DNA of 33,016 bases from CAZUCU01 sp964589635. Lineage in GTDB: Bacteria > Patescibacteriota > Minisyncoccia > Phycocordibacterales > JAACPR01. Under the pieces are notes generated by a model. That model had not been told where the DNA came from, ran no database searches, and saw only the letters and a program-made list of their open reading frames with translations. Shown piece after piece: positions 1 through 7,367 of the stretch; the first letter of the stretch is position 1, and each line of letters starts with the position of its first letter. The translations under genes were made by a program, and so were the position numbers. The stretch spans positions 1-33,016 of the forward strand of contig CAZPRI010000004.1 in NCBI GenBank assembly GCA_964589635.1. The letters run 5' to 3'.

Positions 1-2
1 TC

Positions 3-506
3 CCAACTCTTGTTAACACAGATTCCAAAACAGGACTTAAGTCAGTCTCATACGGAAACTTCACTACATACCTTATAAGTGCTGTGCAGGAGCTTTCTGA
101 GAAAATACTCGCTATGACAAATCTGGTTAAGACTAAAAAAGTTGAGACAGACCAAATTTGTGTAGGTGATATTTGTGTGACAGAAGAAGAATTTGCTGAA
201 GTATTTTCTGGAAGAAGTTCTTCAACAAATAATTCAGATCAATCAGATAGTGTTGATTATCAGGTTTTAGAAGAAGTCACTGAAGAACCTGTTGGGGATA
301 TAGTAGAGCCAGAAGAAGTCACTACATCTGAAGAGGAGTTAGTAGAAGAAACTACTCCAGAGGATGTAAATGATGAGACAACAGGTTCAGAAGAAGAGTC
401 TGTTATATCTGAGGAGGAGGTATTGGAAGAAGTGGTAGAGCCGGAGGCAGTACCTGAAGTTGTAGAGGAAAGTACGGCTGAGGTAGAGGAGGTTCTTGCG
501 ATTTAA
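3..506 (+). CDS. C-terminal part of a large surface protein with S74-type chaperone tail and acidic extension
   Basis: The frame is open to the left edge, so only the C-terminus (about 167 residues) is visible; the true start lies outside the window. The first 40 residues (DSKTGLKSVSYGNFTTYLI then an amphipathic helix) resemble the end of the intramolecular chaperone (peptidase S74, endosialidase type) domain found at the end of fibre-like surface proteins. A two-cysteine motif follows (ICVGDICVTEEEF), which I recall from many Patescibacteria surface proteins. The last 100 residues are low-complexity Glu/Val/Thr/Ser. In S74 proteins the chaperone folds the fibre and is then cut off; whether that happens here cannot be seen. 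The family call is by resemblance. Confidence 0.6.
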   Translation, partial: PTLVNTDSKTGLKSVSYGNFTTYLISAVQELSEKILAMTNLVKTKKVETDQICVGDICVTEEEFAEVFSGRSSSTNNSDQSDSVDYQVLEEVTEEPVGDIVEPEEVTTSEEELVEETTPEDVNDETTGSEEESVISEEEVLEEVVEPEAVPEVVEESTAEVEEVLAI

Positions 507-519
507 ATAAAATTTGTTG

Positions 520-528
520 TGATATAAT
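520..528 (+). promoter_or_regulatory. Extended -10 promoter of rmuC, predicted leaderless
   Basis: TGA followed by TATAAT, ending 9 nt before the rmuC ATG. There is no convincing -35 box and no room for a Shine-Dalgarno sequence, so the transcript should begin almost at the start codon. Confidence 0.65.
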
Positions 529-537
529 TCGCAATAT

Positions 538-1614
538 ATGGTGGAAATTTTACTTATAATTGTTCTGATACTACTCATTCTAGTTGTTATTGGTTTAGTT
601 GTTCTACTAACAAGGAAAAAACCAGAAAATGATGAAAAGAGTTTAAATCTGCTCCTTCAGCAAATGAACGAGGTGAATAGGACTATTGAAAGTTCTCAAA
701 AAAATATGTCTGAAGTTTCGTCTGATCAATTCGCAAAATCTCAGAGATTGATTCAGGATATTAATAAGCAGATGAATGAGCAACTTTTGAATGTAACGAG
801 GGGTGTTACAGAAGTTTCTGAATCCACAAAACAAGTTTTTACAATTGCTGAACAATTAAAAGATTTAGAGAAAGTTTTAAAACATCAAAAACAAAGAGGG
901 AATTGGGGAGAAGCTGCTTTGGAACTTGTTTTACAAAATTCTCTTGATCCAACAACCTACACACTTCAGTATTCTTTTAAAAATGGTGAGACAGTTGATG
1001 CAATCATTCGAACAAAAGAAGGGTTTGTTCCTGTTGATGCAAAGTTTTCTTTAGACAACTATTCACGACTGGCGAACGAAGAGGATGAAAATCGAAGAGT
1101 TGAACTAGAAAGAGATTTTAAAAATGACTTGAAAAAAAGAATTGATGAGACCGCAAAATACATTCGACCAAACGAAGGGACTCTTCCTTTTGCTTTTATG
1201 TTTATTCCTGCCGAGGGAATTTATTATGAATTACTAACTGGAACAACTGGAGCCAGAATTAATGCACGAAACCTAATCGATTATGCATATAATGATAAAA
1301 AAGTAATTATTGTCTCTCCGACTACTTTTGCTGCTTATTTGCAATCAGTACTCTATGGATTCAAGGCTTTTAATATTGAAAAATCTGCTTTGCAAATAAA
1401 AAAATGGGTTGGACAATTGGATACTCATCTGAAAAAGTACGAGGATTATCACAATAAGTTAGGAAAAAATTTAAACACCGTCGTGAATCAATATAATCTT
1501 TCTGGAAAAGAGTTCAAGAAAATTGATAAGGATGTGCATAGGATCGCTGGGGAGTCATCTGTTTTGGATCCGATGCAGATTGAGGATGGTATACTTTCAG
1601 ATGATGAGGATTAA
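538..1614 (+). CDS. rmuC: RmuC family DNA recombination protein
   Basis: 358 residues. One N-terminal membrane helix (about residues 4-25) is followed by a coiled coil (30-115) and the RmuC nuclease-like domain (about 115-315). Recognisable blocks are KQRGNWGE (118-125), VPVDAKFSLDNY (164-175), FMFIPAEGIYYEL (220-232) and VIIVSPTTFAAYLQ (256-269). RmuC limits inversions at short inverted repeats and has a PD-(D/E)XK-like fold; the membrane anchor with cytoplasmic domain is the usual layout. The ATG is fixed by the promoter 9 nt upstream. It is followed by a perfect hairpin terminator shared with the convergent small ORF. Confidence 0.93.
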   Translation: MVEILLIIVLILLILVVIGLVVLLTRKKPENDEKSLNLLLQQMNEVNRTIESSQKNMSEVSSDQFAKSQRLIQDINKQMNEQLLNVTRGVTEVSESTKQVFTIAEQLKDLEKVLKHQKQRGNWGEAALELVLQNSLDPTTYTLQYSFKNGETVDAIIRTKEGFVPVDAKFSLDNYSRLANEEDENRRVELERDFKNDLKKRIDETAKYIRPNEGTLPFAFMFIPAEGIYYELLTGTTGARINARNLIDYAYNDKKVIIVSPTTFAAYLQSVLYGFKAFNIEKSALQIKKWVGQLDTHLKKYEDYHNKLGKNLNTVVNQYNLSGKEFKKIDKDVHRIAGESSVLDPMQIEDGILSDDED

Positions 1615-1616
1615 AA

Positions 1617-1646
1617 AAGTGTCCCCGTAATAAATAGGGGACACTT
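1617..1646. terminator. Bidirectional hairpin terminator between rmuC and a minus-strand ORF
   Basis: A perfect 10-bp stem (AAGTGTCCCC with GGGGACACTT) closes a 10-nt loop. It starts 3 nt after the rmuC stop, with A-rich and T-rich flanks on both sides. Confidence 0.8.
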
Positions 1647-1653
1647 GTTATTA

Positions 1654-1938
1654 TTAGAACAATTTTAGGAAGTTTTTTGAGAATACTCCGAAAAGTAACC
1701 AAACTAATGGACCTCCTTGGAATATCACTGCAATCACTTTTGCATTACTTGGCGATGTGCCAGATAGCTTTGCAAACAGCTTGTAGCTAGTGAAGATTCC
1801 TGTGATTGACCAGATGATCAGGATCATGAAGTAAGGCGAAATATCAGGTAATAATGAGCTCACGACTATAAAAATACTTACTAGGATTTTTGTCAAATAC
1901 TCTTGCAAAATAGAGTATATGGTGTAGAATACCTTCAA
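1654..1938 (-). CDS. Small hydrophobic membrane protein, function unknown
   Basis: 94 residues from a TTG start; an ATG at residue 38 (position 1827) is the alternative. There are two or three hydrophobic segments (about 15-32, 36-52 and 68-85) and a conserved-looking NAKVIAVIFQGGPLVWLLFGVF stretch. I do not recognise the family. The stop sits just before a good terminator, which favours a real gene. The TTG start lies only 3 nt from the divergent rplU ATG, so the rplU promoter would lie inside this ORF. That casts doubt on the start rather than on the gene. Confidence 0.5.
   Translation of the reverse strand: MKVFYTIYSILQEYLTKILVSIFIVVSSLLPDISPYFMILIIWSITGIFTSYKLFAKLSGTSPSNAKVIAVIFQGGPLVWLLFGVFSKNFLKLF
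1890..1919 (+). promoter_or_regulatory. Probable rplU promoter
   Basis: TTGTCA at 1890-1895 and AGTATA at 1914-1919 with 18-nt spacing, about 22 nt before the rplU ATG. The -10 is a weak match, so this is a moderate call. It lies within the N-terminal part of the minus-strand membrane ORF. Confidence 0.4.
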
Positions 1939-1941
1939 CTT

Positions 1942-2277
1942 ATGGAAACATTAAAAGATGTAAAAGAATACGCAGTTATCGAAACAGGAGGAAAACAACA
2001 CATTGTTTACCCAGGCCTTATTGTTAAAATTGCCAAATTAGATGGTGAAATTAAAGATGGTGATAAGGTTACATTCGATAATGTACTTTTGGTAGACGAC
2101 GGTAAAATTGCAAAAATAGGAACACCAACTATTAAAGGTGCTTCTGTTGAAGGAGAACTTGTAGATCAAGGTAGAGACAAGAAGATTACAGTTATTAAGT
2201 ACAAATCAAAATCTCGATACTTCGTAAAGCATGGACACAGACAACATTTCATGAAAGTGAAAATATCAAAGATTTAA
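1942..2277 (+). CDS. rplU: 50S ribosomal protein L21 (bL21)
   Basis: 111 residues from ATG 1942. The family N-terminus (YAVIETGGKQH) appears at residues 9-19, and the C-terminus carries the basic KSKSRYFVKHGHRQHFMKVKI tail that binds 23S rRNA. An in-frame extension to 1903 would add 13 residues absent from L21 proteins and overlap the promoter, so the internal ATG was chosen. It is not followed by rpmA, which lies about 7 kb away on the opposite strand, although the pair usually forms an operon. A strong terminator follows directly. Confidence 0.96.
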   Translation: METLKDVKEYAVIETGGKQHIVYPGLIVKIAKLDGEIKDGDKVTFDNVLLVDDGKIAKIGTPTIKGASVEGELVDQGRDKKITVIKYKSKSRYFVKHGHRQHFMKVKISKI

Positions 2278-2303
2278 AAAAGCGGCCCGAAGGGCCGCTT
2301 TTT
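2277..2303 (+). terminator. Rho-independent terminator of rplU
   Basis: A 12-bp stem AAAAAGCGGCCC / GGGCCGCTTTTT with a GAA loop, overlapping the rplU stop codon and ending in a T-run. It belongs to a set of GC-rich hairpins with GAA/TTC tips seen elsewhere in the window. Confidence 0.9.
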
Positions 2304-2433
2304 CCTTACGACTACTAAGTCGTCATTCCTGTACACATAGGTCATAAATTCCCACAGGAACCTAGACCTTTAAAAGAATATCTGTAATAGTTTAAAACTT
2401 GGGTCCCGGGTTAAACCCGAGGATGACGTAAGG
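2304..2433. repeat. Nested inverted-repeat element, about 130 bp, non-coding
   Basis: The outer arms CCTTACG (2304-2310) and CGTAAGG (2427-2433) enclose several shorter inverted repeats. These are a hairpin ACGACT/AGTCGT (2308-2323), TTCCTGT/ACAGGAA (about 2326-2359), AGGTC/GACCT (2339-2368), and a GGGT/ACCC hairpin near 2407-2418. CGTCATTCC near the left arm mirrors GGATGACG near the right arm. It looks like a degenerate REP- or MITE-type element; no coding potential is visible. Confidence 0.5.
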
Positions 2434-2452
2434 ATTGTAGATTTGTAAGATA

Positions 2453-3049
2453 TTAGTGCCTATTTTCCAAAGCATTCTTGATTGTTTCTTTGTCTGAATA
2501 TTCTAATTCAAGGCCAGTTGAAAGTCCTCGTCCCATGAGAGTTATTTTAATATTTGGAAATATATTTCCAATATGCTTCTTTAAAAATTCAGCTGTGTTG
2601 TCTCCTTCAGGATTAACAGGAAACGCGAGAACAATTTCACTTATTTCAGGACTGTTTGATAGTAATTTTTTGAGTTCATCTAATCTTATAAATTTAGCTG
2701 AATCAGTATCTAAAACAGGGAGTACTCCACCAAGAACAAAATAGTTACCATCAAATGAATCTGTTTTCTCTATATTCTCCAAATCATTATCTCTTGCAAC
2801 AATCATCAGGATGCTTGAGTTACGATTCCTATTGGAACAAATGTCACACTCAGAAGAATGAGATGAAAAGTATCTATAACATTTAATACATGTCTTTGTG
2901 TTTTTTCTAAGTTCTGGGATTAGTTGAACTAGTTGATTTACATAGTGGTCATTTTTTCTAAGTAGATGATATACAAAACGCTTAGCCTGTCTTGGACCAA
3001 TACCTGGAAACTCCTTAAATAATTCTGTTAATTCATCAATTTTATTCAT
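2453..3049 (-). CDS. recR: Recombination mediator RecR
   Basis: 198 residues, the usual RecR length. The helix-hairpin-helix is at residues 14-24 (FPGIGPRQAKR), the four-cysteine zinc motif is C54, C57, C68, C71, and a Toprim domain (about 80-175) starts at ILMIVARDNDLENIE. RecR with RecO loads RecA onto gapped DNA. It starts 2 nt after the dnaB stop, so the two are co-transcribed from the dnaB promoter and probably translationally coupled. No Shine-Dalgarno motif is visible. Confidence 0.95.
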   Translation of the reverse strand: MNKIDELTELFKEFPGIGPRQAKRFVYHLLRKNDHYVNQLVQLIPELRKNTKTCIKCYRYFSSHSSECDICSNRNRNSSILMIVARDNDLENIEKTDSFDGNYFVLGGVLPVLDTDSAKFIRLDELKKLLSNSPEISEIVLAFPVNPEGDNTAEFLKKHIGNIFPNIKITLMGRGLSTGLELEYSDKETIKNALENRH

Positions 3050-3051
3050 AT

Positions 3052-4413
3052 TTAAAAGTCATCATTTAAAGGATCGTCATGAGATCTATCTACATCGACG
3101 AAAGAAGCTTTTTTATTGTCAAAGTAAAGATCTACATAACCAACAGGGCCGTTTCTGTGTTTTTCTATAAGAATTTGGGCCTGATTTGTTCTTCCTGCCT
3201 CATCCTCATTTCTTTCTCTGTGAATAAACATAACAACATCAGCATCCTGCTCGATAGCTCCAGAATCTCTTAGGTCAGAAAGTCTTGGTTTTCCACCTCG
3301 AGCTTCAACTGCTCTTGAAAGCTGTGAAAGTGCGATTACAGGCACATTAAACTCCTTTGCCATACCTTTTAAGGATCGTGATATTTCAGTAATCTGTGCC
3401 ACGATATTGTCTGATTTCACTTGTGTTGGTGACATAAGTTGGAGATAGTCAACTATTACAAGACATTTTCCATCCTCTCCAACCTTTTCCGAAATAATTC
3501 TCCGAAGCATAGATTTCATCTGGATTATATTAAGACCAGAACTATCTTCGATATAGAAAGGGGCTTCAGAAAGATCAGAAATTGCTTTACCAATTTTTTC
3601 AAAATCAATTTCTGTTAGACCTTTTCCTGTTCTAATTCTAAAACCATCAACACTTGATTCTGCAGAAATGACCCTATCTACTAATTGATCATGACTCATT
3701 TCGAGTGAGAAGAAAATTACAGGAACCTTATGATTAAGTGCAACTTTTCTTGCAATATCAAGCGAGAGAGCTGTCTTTCCCATAGAAGGTCTCGCAGCGA
3801 GGATAATAAGGTCTGACCTTTGAAAACCAGAAAGCATATTATCTAGACCTGAAAAACCAGAAGGCACACCTCTAATTCCATCAGTAGACTTGTGAAGTTT
3901 ATCCAACCTTTCAAAAGCTTCATGCAAGGCTCCTTTTAGTTCGACATAATTTTTAGTGGATTTGATGTTTGTGACACTGAAAATCTTCTTTTCTGCTTCG
4001 TCGAGGATCTCTTCGATTTCTTTTGAATCATCATATCCAAGTGATGCAAGATGGTCAGAAGCTTCAATAAGCTCTCTCATTAATTTTTTCTTCAAAACAA
4101 TTTCGGCATAGTGTTTGATGTTTGAAGAAGAGGGGACAGAGTCAAGTAATTCTGCAATATAATTTTTACCTCCAGCTTTATCAAAATTGTTCTTTTCTTT
4201 TAATCTTTCAGAAAGAGAAAGGGCGTCAATTTCGACCCCCTTGGCCATAAGTTCAAGCATCGTCTGAAAAATCAGTCTATTTTTTGTTGCATAAAATGTT
4301 TCGGCAGCAACCATGTCCATAACATCATATATAGATTCAGGTCTAAGTAAGATTGCTCCTATAAGTGCTTTCTCACTTTCTTGACTCTGTGGGGGAATTT
4401 TTAGGCTGTTCAT
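3052..4413 (-). CDS. dnaB: Replicative DNA helicase DnaB
   Basis: 453 residues. The N-terminal DnaB domain (about 8-110) is followed by a linker and the RecA-like ATPase. Walker A is at 206-214 (AARPSMGKT, K213), Walker B at 318-326 (LVIVDYLQL), and an arginine-finger region lies in the C-terminal third (SDLRDSGAIEQDADVV). It unwinds DNA at the replication fork. No intein is present. It heads the dnaB-recR operon, with an extended -10 9 nt before the ATG. Confidence 0.97.
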   Translation of the reverse strand: MNSLKIPPQSQESEKALIGAILLRPESIYDVMDMVAAETFYATKNRLIFQTMLELMAKGVEIDALSLSERLKEKNNFDKAGGKNYIAELLDSVPSSSNIKHYAEIVLKKKLMRELIEASDHLASLGYDDSKEIEEILDEAEKKIFSVTNIKSTKNYVELKGALHEAFERLDKLHKSTDGIRGVPSGFSGLDNMLSGFQRSDLIILAARPSMGKTALSLDIARKVALNHKVPVIFFSLEMSHDQLVDRVISAESSVDGFRIRTGKGLTEIDFEKIGKAISDLSEAPFYIEDSSGLNIIQMKSMLRRIISEKVGEDGKCLVIVDYLQLMSPTQVKSDNIVAQITEISRSLKGMAKEFNVPVIALSQLSRAVEARGGKPRLSDLRDSGAIEQDADVVMFIHRERNEDEAGRTNQAQILIEKHRNGPVGYVDLYFDNKKASFVDVDRSHDDPLNDDF

Positions 4414-4422
4414 GCTGTGTAT

Positions 4423-4431
4423 ATTATCACA
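4423..4431 (-). promoter_or_regulatory. Extended -10 promoter of dnaB-recR, predicted leaderless
   Basis: On the minus strand TGT then GATAAT, ending 9 nt before the dnaB ATG. The position 17 nt upstream does not resemble TTGACA. Confidence 0.65.
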
Positions 4432-4508
4432 AAGGTATTATTGATATTTCTTAAAAAATAGAATAATAAGTGGAAGAAAAGGGGATAAGAATATTATACA
4501 CAATGTTA

Positions 4509-4537
4509 TTGACTAATTAATATAATTTAGGTATCGT
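4509..4537 (+). promoter_or_regulatory. Possible -35/-10 promoter of the orphan gene at 4594
   Basis: TTGACT (4509-4514), 17-nt spacer, TATCGT (4532-4537). The -35 is good and the -10 is weak. An alternative TATAAT at 4521-4526 lacks a -35. Either gives a 5' UTR of about 50-65 nt, unlike the leaderless class. Confidence 0.4.
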
Positions 4538-4593
4538 ATTCAACCGATTGTTCTTCAGTATTGGAACAAAAAACCAACAAAAAAGGGACTAAT

Positions 4594-4887
4594 ATGGCTA
4601 TTGTAATTAGAGGGGATTACCGAAGAGAAGTTGTTATGTGTAAGACTTCATGTCTTTCTAAAAGTATAGTCGAAATGTCTGGAGACTATTCCGGTAGGGG
4701 TGTGACTGTCAAATTAACAGAAGAAGAGTTTGAATTTTTCAGACAGTTTGGTCCTGATGTGGGAAATACTATCTATCAGACTATTCTGTACTCTTTGAAA
4801 CATGTGTTTAATCATATATCTGATGGTTTTCATTGGGAATTTGAAAAAGTCACCAGAGTGTTTAAAACCCATACCTACGGTTTGTGA
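4594..4887 (+). CDS. Orphan soluble protein, function unknown
   Basis: 97 residues from ATG 4594. A TTG at 4561 would add 11 Lys/Asn-rich residues, but the ATG has an AAAGGG motif at good distance, one of the few Shine-Dalgarno-like sites in the window. The protein is soluble, with a basic N-terminal strand region (AIVIRGDYRREVVMCK), two cysteines, an acidic helix (LTEEEFEFFRQF) and an aromatic C-terminal half. No family is recognised. It is a single-gene unit with its own promoter region and a very strong terminator, lying between dnaB and cysS, both on the other strand. Confidence 0.7.
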   Translation: MAIVIRGDYRREVVMCKTSCLSKSIVEMSGDYSGRGVTVKLTEEEFEFFRQFGPDVGNTIYQTILYSLKHVFNHISDGFHWEFEKVTRVFKTHTYGL

Positions 4888-4893
4888 TGGTTT

Positions 4894-4924
4894 AAAGGTC
4901 GACTCGTTTTACGAGTCGACCTTT
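4894..4924. terminator. Bidirectional terminator between the orphan gene and cysS
   Basis: A perfect 13-bp stem (AAAGGTCGACTCG / CGAGTCGACCTTT) around a TTTTA loop. T-runs on both strands make it work for both convergent units. Confidence 0.9.
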
Positions 4925-4925
4925 T

Positions 4926-6317
4926 TTACATATTATCTAATTCAAAACTGTCTCCAATATCTTTGACTTCAAAACCATGTTTTGTGATCTCTTCCCTTAG
5001 AGAATCGGCTTTTTCAAAATCCTTATTCTCTCGTGCTACCTTTCTTTCTTCTGCAAGTATCAAAACTTCTTTTGGTATTTCTACTTCAATACTTTTTGGA
5101 TTATCGAATCCTAAATTTAGAACCTCGTTATATTTTAATATTGTCGCTTTCTTGTCTTTGTCTGAAATATTTTTATTTGAAAGTAATTCAAAGATAACTG
5201 CTATTGATTTTGCTGTATTTAAATCATCATTGATTGCAGTTTTGAATTCATTCAAAGCTTCTTCGTTCACATCACCAGTTCCTTTTGTTCTATTTAGAAA
5301 ATCATATATTTTATACAAAGCTTTTTGTGATGCCTTCAAGTTTTCTTCAGTGAAATTAATGAGGGTAGAGTAGTGCGCAGTGAAAAGGAGATATTTGTAA
5401 CTCATCGGAGAGTATCCTTTTTCTTCAAGTTCATCTAGGTAGATTACATTTCCAATAGATTTTGATATTTTTTCACCTTCAATTTGAATGTGATTTACGT
5501 GCATCCAATATTTTGCAAAAAGTTTTCCTGTAAAACTCTCTGATTGAGCTATTTCATTGTTGTGATGAATGTTCACATGATCTATCCCGCCCGTATGAAT
5601 ATCAAATGAGTCACCAAGATATTTTATACTCATTGCAGAACATTCAAGATGCCATCCAGGGAAACCAACACCCCAGGGGGATTCCCATTCTTGAAGCCTT
5701 CTTTCGTCACCACTAAATTTCCAAAGAGCAAAATCTGTTGAGTTTTTCTTTTCTGGATTTTTTTCAACTCTATGACCTTCTCTTAATCCGTTTATGTCTA
5801 TATTCCCAAGTTTTCCATAATCCTTGAATGATTTTGTATCAAAATAAATTCCATCAGATGTTTTATAGGTTAATTTTTTATTTTCAAGTTTTTCAATTAT
5901 GTGTATCTGTTCCTTTATATGATCTGTTGCTTTTGGAAAAATTATTTTTGATCTATCTATATTCAGCCTATCTAAGTCATTGAAAAAAATACCAGTATAT
6001 TTTTCTGTAATCTCTTCCGCTGTTTTATTTTCTTTTCTTGCTTGTTCTTCAACTTTATCTGATCCTTCGTCCGAATCTGATGTCAGGTGACCAACATCAG
6101 TAATATTTATAACTTGATTAACTTTATATCCATTAAATTCTAAAGTCTTTCTAATTAAATCTGCAAAAATATAGGCTCGTAAATTTCCTATGTGAGCTTT
6201 ACTATAAACTGTGGGACCACAGTTATACATTCCAACTGTCTTACTTGTAAAAAGTCCCCTTTTTATAGGTTTAAATTCCTCAATATTTTTAGTGAGTGTG
6301 TTTTTAATTTTTAACAT
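4926..6317 (-). CDS. cysS: Cysteinyl-tRNA synthetase
   Basis: 463 residues, a normal class I CysRS. Zinc ligands are C33 (YNCGPTVY), C226 (HLECSAMS), a histidine at 251 or 252, and E255 (HHNNEIAQ). The HIGH-type motif is HIGN at 42-45 and the KMSKS-type loop is KISKS at 283-287. It charges tRNA-Cys. The ATG follows the corA stop after 1 nt, so it is translated as the second gene of a corA-cysS operon. Confidence 0.96.
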   Translation of the reverse strand: MLKIKNTLTKNIEEFKPIKRGLFTSKTVGMYNCGPTVYSKAHIGNLRAYIFADLIRKTLEFNGYKVNQVINITDVGHLTSDSDEGSDKVEEQARKENKTAEEITEKYTGIFFNDLDRLNIDRSKIIFPKATDHIKEQIHIIEKLENKKLTYKTSDGIYFDTKSFKDYGKLGNIDINGLREGHRVEKNPEKKNSTDFALWKFSGDERRLQEWESPWGVGFPGWHLECSAMSIKYLGDSFDIHTGGIDHVNIHHNNEIAQSESFTGKLFAKYWMHVNHIQIEGEKISKSIGNVIYLDELEEKGYSPMSYKYLLFTAHYSTLINFTEENLKASQKALYKIYDFLNRTKGTGDVNEEALNEFKTAINDDLNTAKSIAVIFELLSNKNISDKDKKATILKYNEVLNLGFDNPKSIEVEIPKEVLILAEERKVARENKDFEKADSLREEITKHGFEVKDIGDSFELDNM

Positions 6318-6318
6318 G

Positions 6319-7248
6319 TTACAACCATTTTTTCTTCTTGAAGAAAAGGAACATAAAACCAGCCAGTATCATCATCGAACCTATAATAATCATGAAATCA
6401 TTGTTTGATCCAAGAAATGGTATTGATGAAGTATTCATTCCAAATATGCTAGAAATAAGTGTCATGGGAAATGTAATAAATGAAATAATAGCAATCATTT
6501 TCATAATCTCATTTTGTTTTGTAGAAAGAAGAGAGTTATTTGTTTCTCTGAGTTCAGAAAGGTAATTAATTGATCCTTCTAGAGCACTTTGGGCCTTGTG
6601 GTATTCTCCCATAACAGCCCTTAAGTAGTATGTAAATTCAGCTTCGAAAATATGTTTACCGGCATCTTCGAAAGAAACTAATATTTCCTTGTGAAATGAT
6701 AAGGATTCTTTGTAATATAAAAGAACTCGGTTCATTTTTGAAAGTGTCTCCACCATCTCTCTTTCTTTACCTGAAAAAACATTTTCCTCGTATATAGCAA
6801 TTTGATCTTTCATATTTTGAACTTCTTCGTAAATTGATTTGTATATATTTCTAATCATGTAATAGAAAACGTAACCTGCATGAACGCCTATATTGCTTCT
6901 GTTTAATATAGAATCAGATTCAAATATTTTTGAAAATTCTAGTATTGCATCTACTGAACTATATCTAGTTGTGATAATGAAATTTTTGCCAATTATAAAA
7001 TCAATCTCAACAGAATCTTTTTTAAGGGGGCCAGTGTAATTATGGTTCTCAGTTTTTTTAGGAAAATGAAGGATAAGGTAAATATAGTCATTATGAAGAT
7101 CTGCTTTTGATCTTGTGCTTGGGGACAAAAGTTCTTCCGCGACAACTGCATCGATTTTAAATCTTTCGATTAGGTCTCGAACCTCATCTTTTGTAGGATT
7201 TTCAAGGTCAATCCATGTAACATCCTTGTGCTTGTAGCTATAAATCAT
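6319..7248 (-). CDS. corA: CorA-type divalent metal ion transporter
   Basis: 309 residues. A large cytoplasmic alpha/beta domain and long helix are followed by two C-terminal membrane helices (about 247-267 and 285-304) with the pore signature GMN at 270-272. The basic tail FFKKKKWL is typical. The family moves Mg2+ or Co2+/Ni2+ as a pentamer; substrate cannot be read from sequence. It heads the corA-cysS operon and is divergent from the S41 protease gene. Confidence 0.92.
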   Translation of the reverse strand: MIYSYKHKDVTWIDLENPTKDEVRDLIERFKIDAVVAEELLSPSTRSKADLHNDYIYLILHFPKKTENHNYTGPLKKDSVEIDFIIGKNFIITTRYSSVDAILEFSKIFESDSILNRSNIGVHAGYVFYYMIRNIYKSIYEEVQNMKDQIAIYEENVFSGKEREMVETLSKMNRVLLYYKESLSFHKEILVSFEDAGKHIFEAEFTYYLRAVMGEYHKAQSALEGSINYLSELRETNNSLLSTKQNEIMKMIAIISFITFPMTLISSIFGMNTSSIPFLGSNNDFMIIIGSMMILAGFMFLFFKKKKWL

Positions 7249-7255
7249 TGAATAT

Positions 7256-7264
7256 ATTATAACA
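7256..7264 (-). promoter_or_regulatory. Extended -10 promoter of corA-cysS, predicted leaderless
   Basis: Minus strand TGT then TATAAT, ending 7 nt before the corA ATG. Confidence 0.65.
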
Positions 7265-7299
7265 AAAGTGAATCTAGAGTATAGATAAGAAAAGGGGAA

Positions 7300-7330
7300 A
7301 ATCGCGGCACACCTTCGGTGTGCCGCGATT
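7300..7330. other. Strong GC-rich hairpin between divergent promoters
   Basis: A perfect 14-bp stem (AATCGCGGCACACC / GGTGTGCCGCGATT) with a TTC loop. It lies between divergent corA and the S41 protease gene, where no gene ends. On the minus strand it is followed by a T-rich stretch, so it could stop antisense transcription entering the corA promoter. Confidence 0.6.
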
Positions 7331-7349
7331 AGAATTATATTTAAAAATA

Positions 7350-7358
7350 TGAGATAAT
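7350..7358 (+). promoter_or_regulatory. Extended -10 promoter of the S41 protease gene, predicted leaderless
   Basis: TGA then GATAAT, ending 9 nt before the ATG, the same spacing as rmuC and dnaB. Confidence 0.65.
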
Positions 7359-7367
7359 AATAAAATA

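Noticed and set aside
1903..1941. Longer L21 start at 1903
   Set aside because: It would add residues not found in L21 and place the start inside the probable promoter.
4963..5373. 136-residue plus-strand ORF inside cysS
   Set aside because: Serine/phenylalanine-rich shadow of the cysS coding strand; no independent promoter or family.
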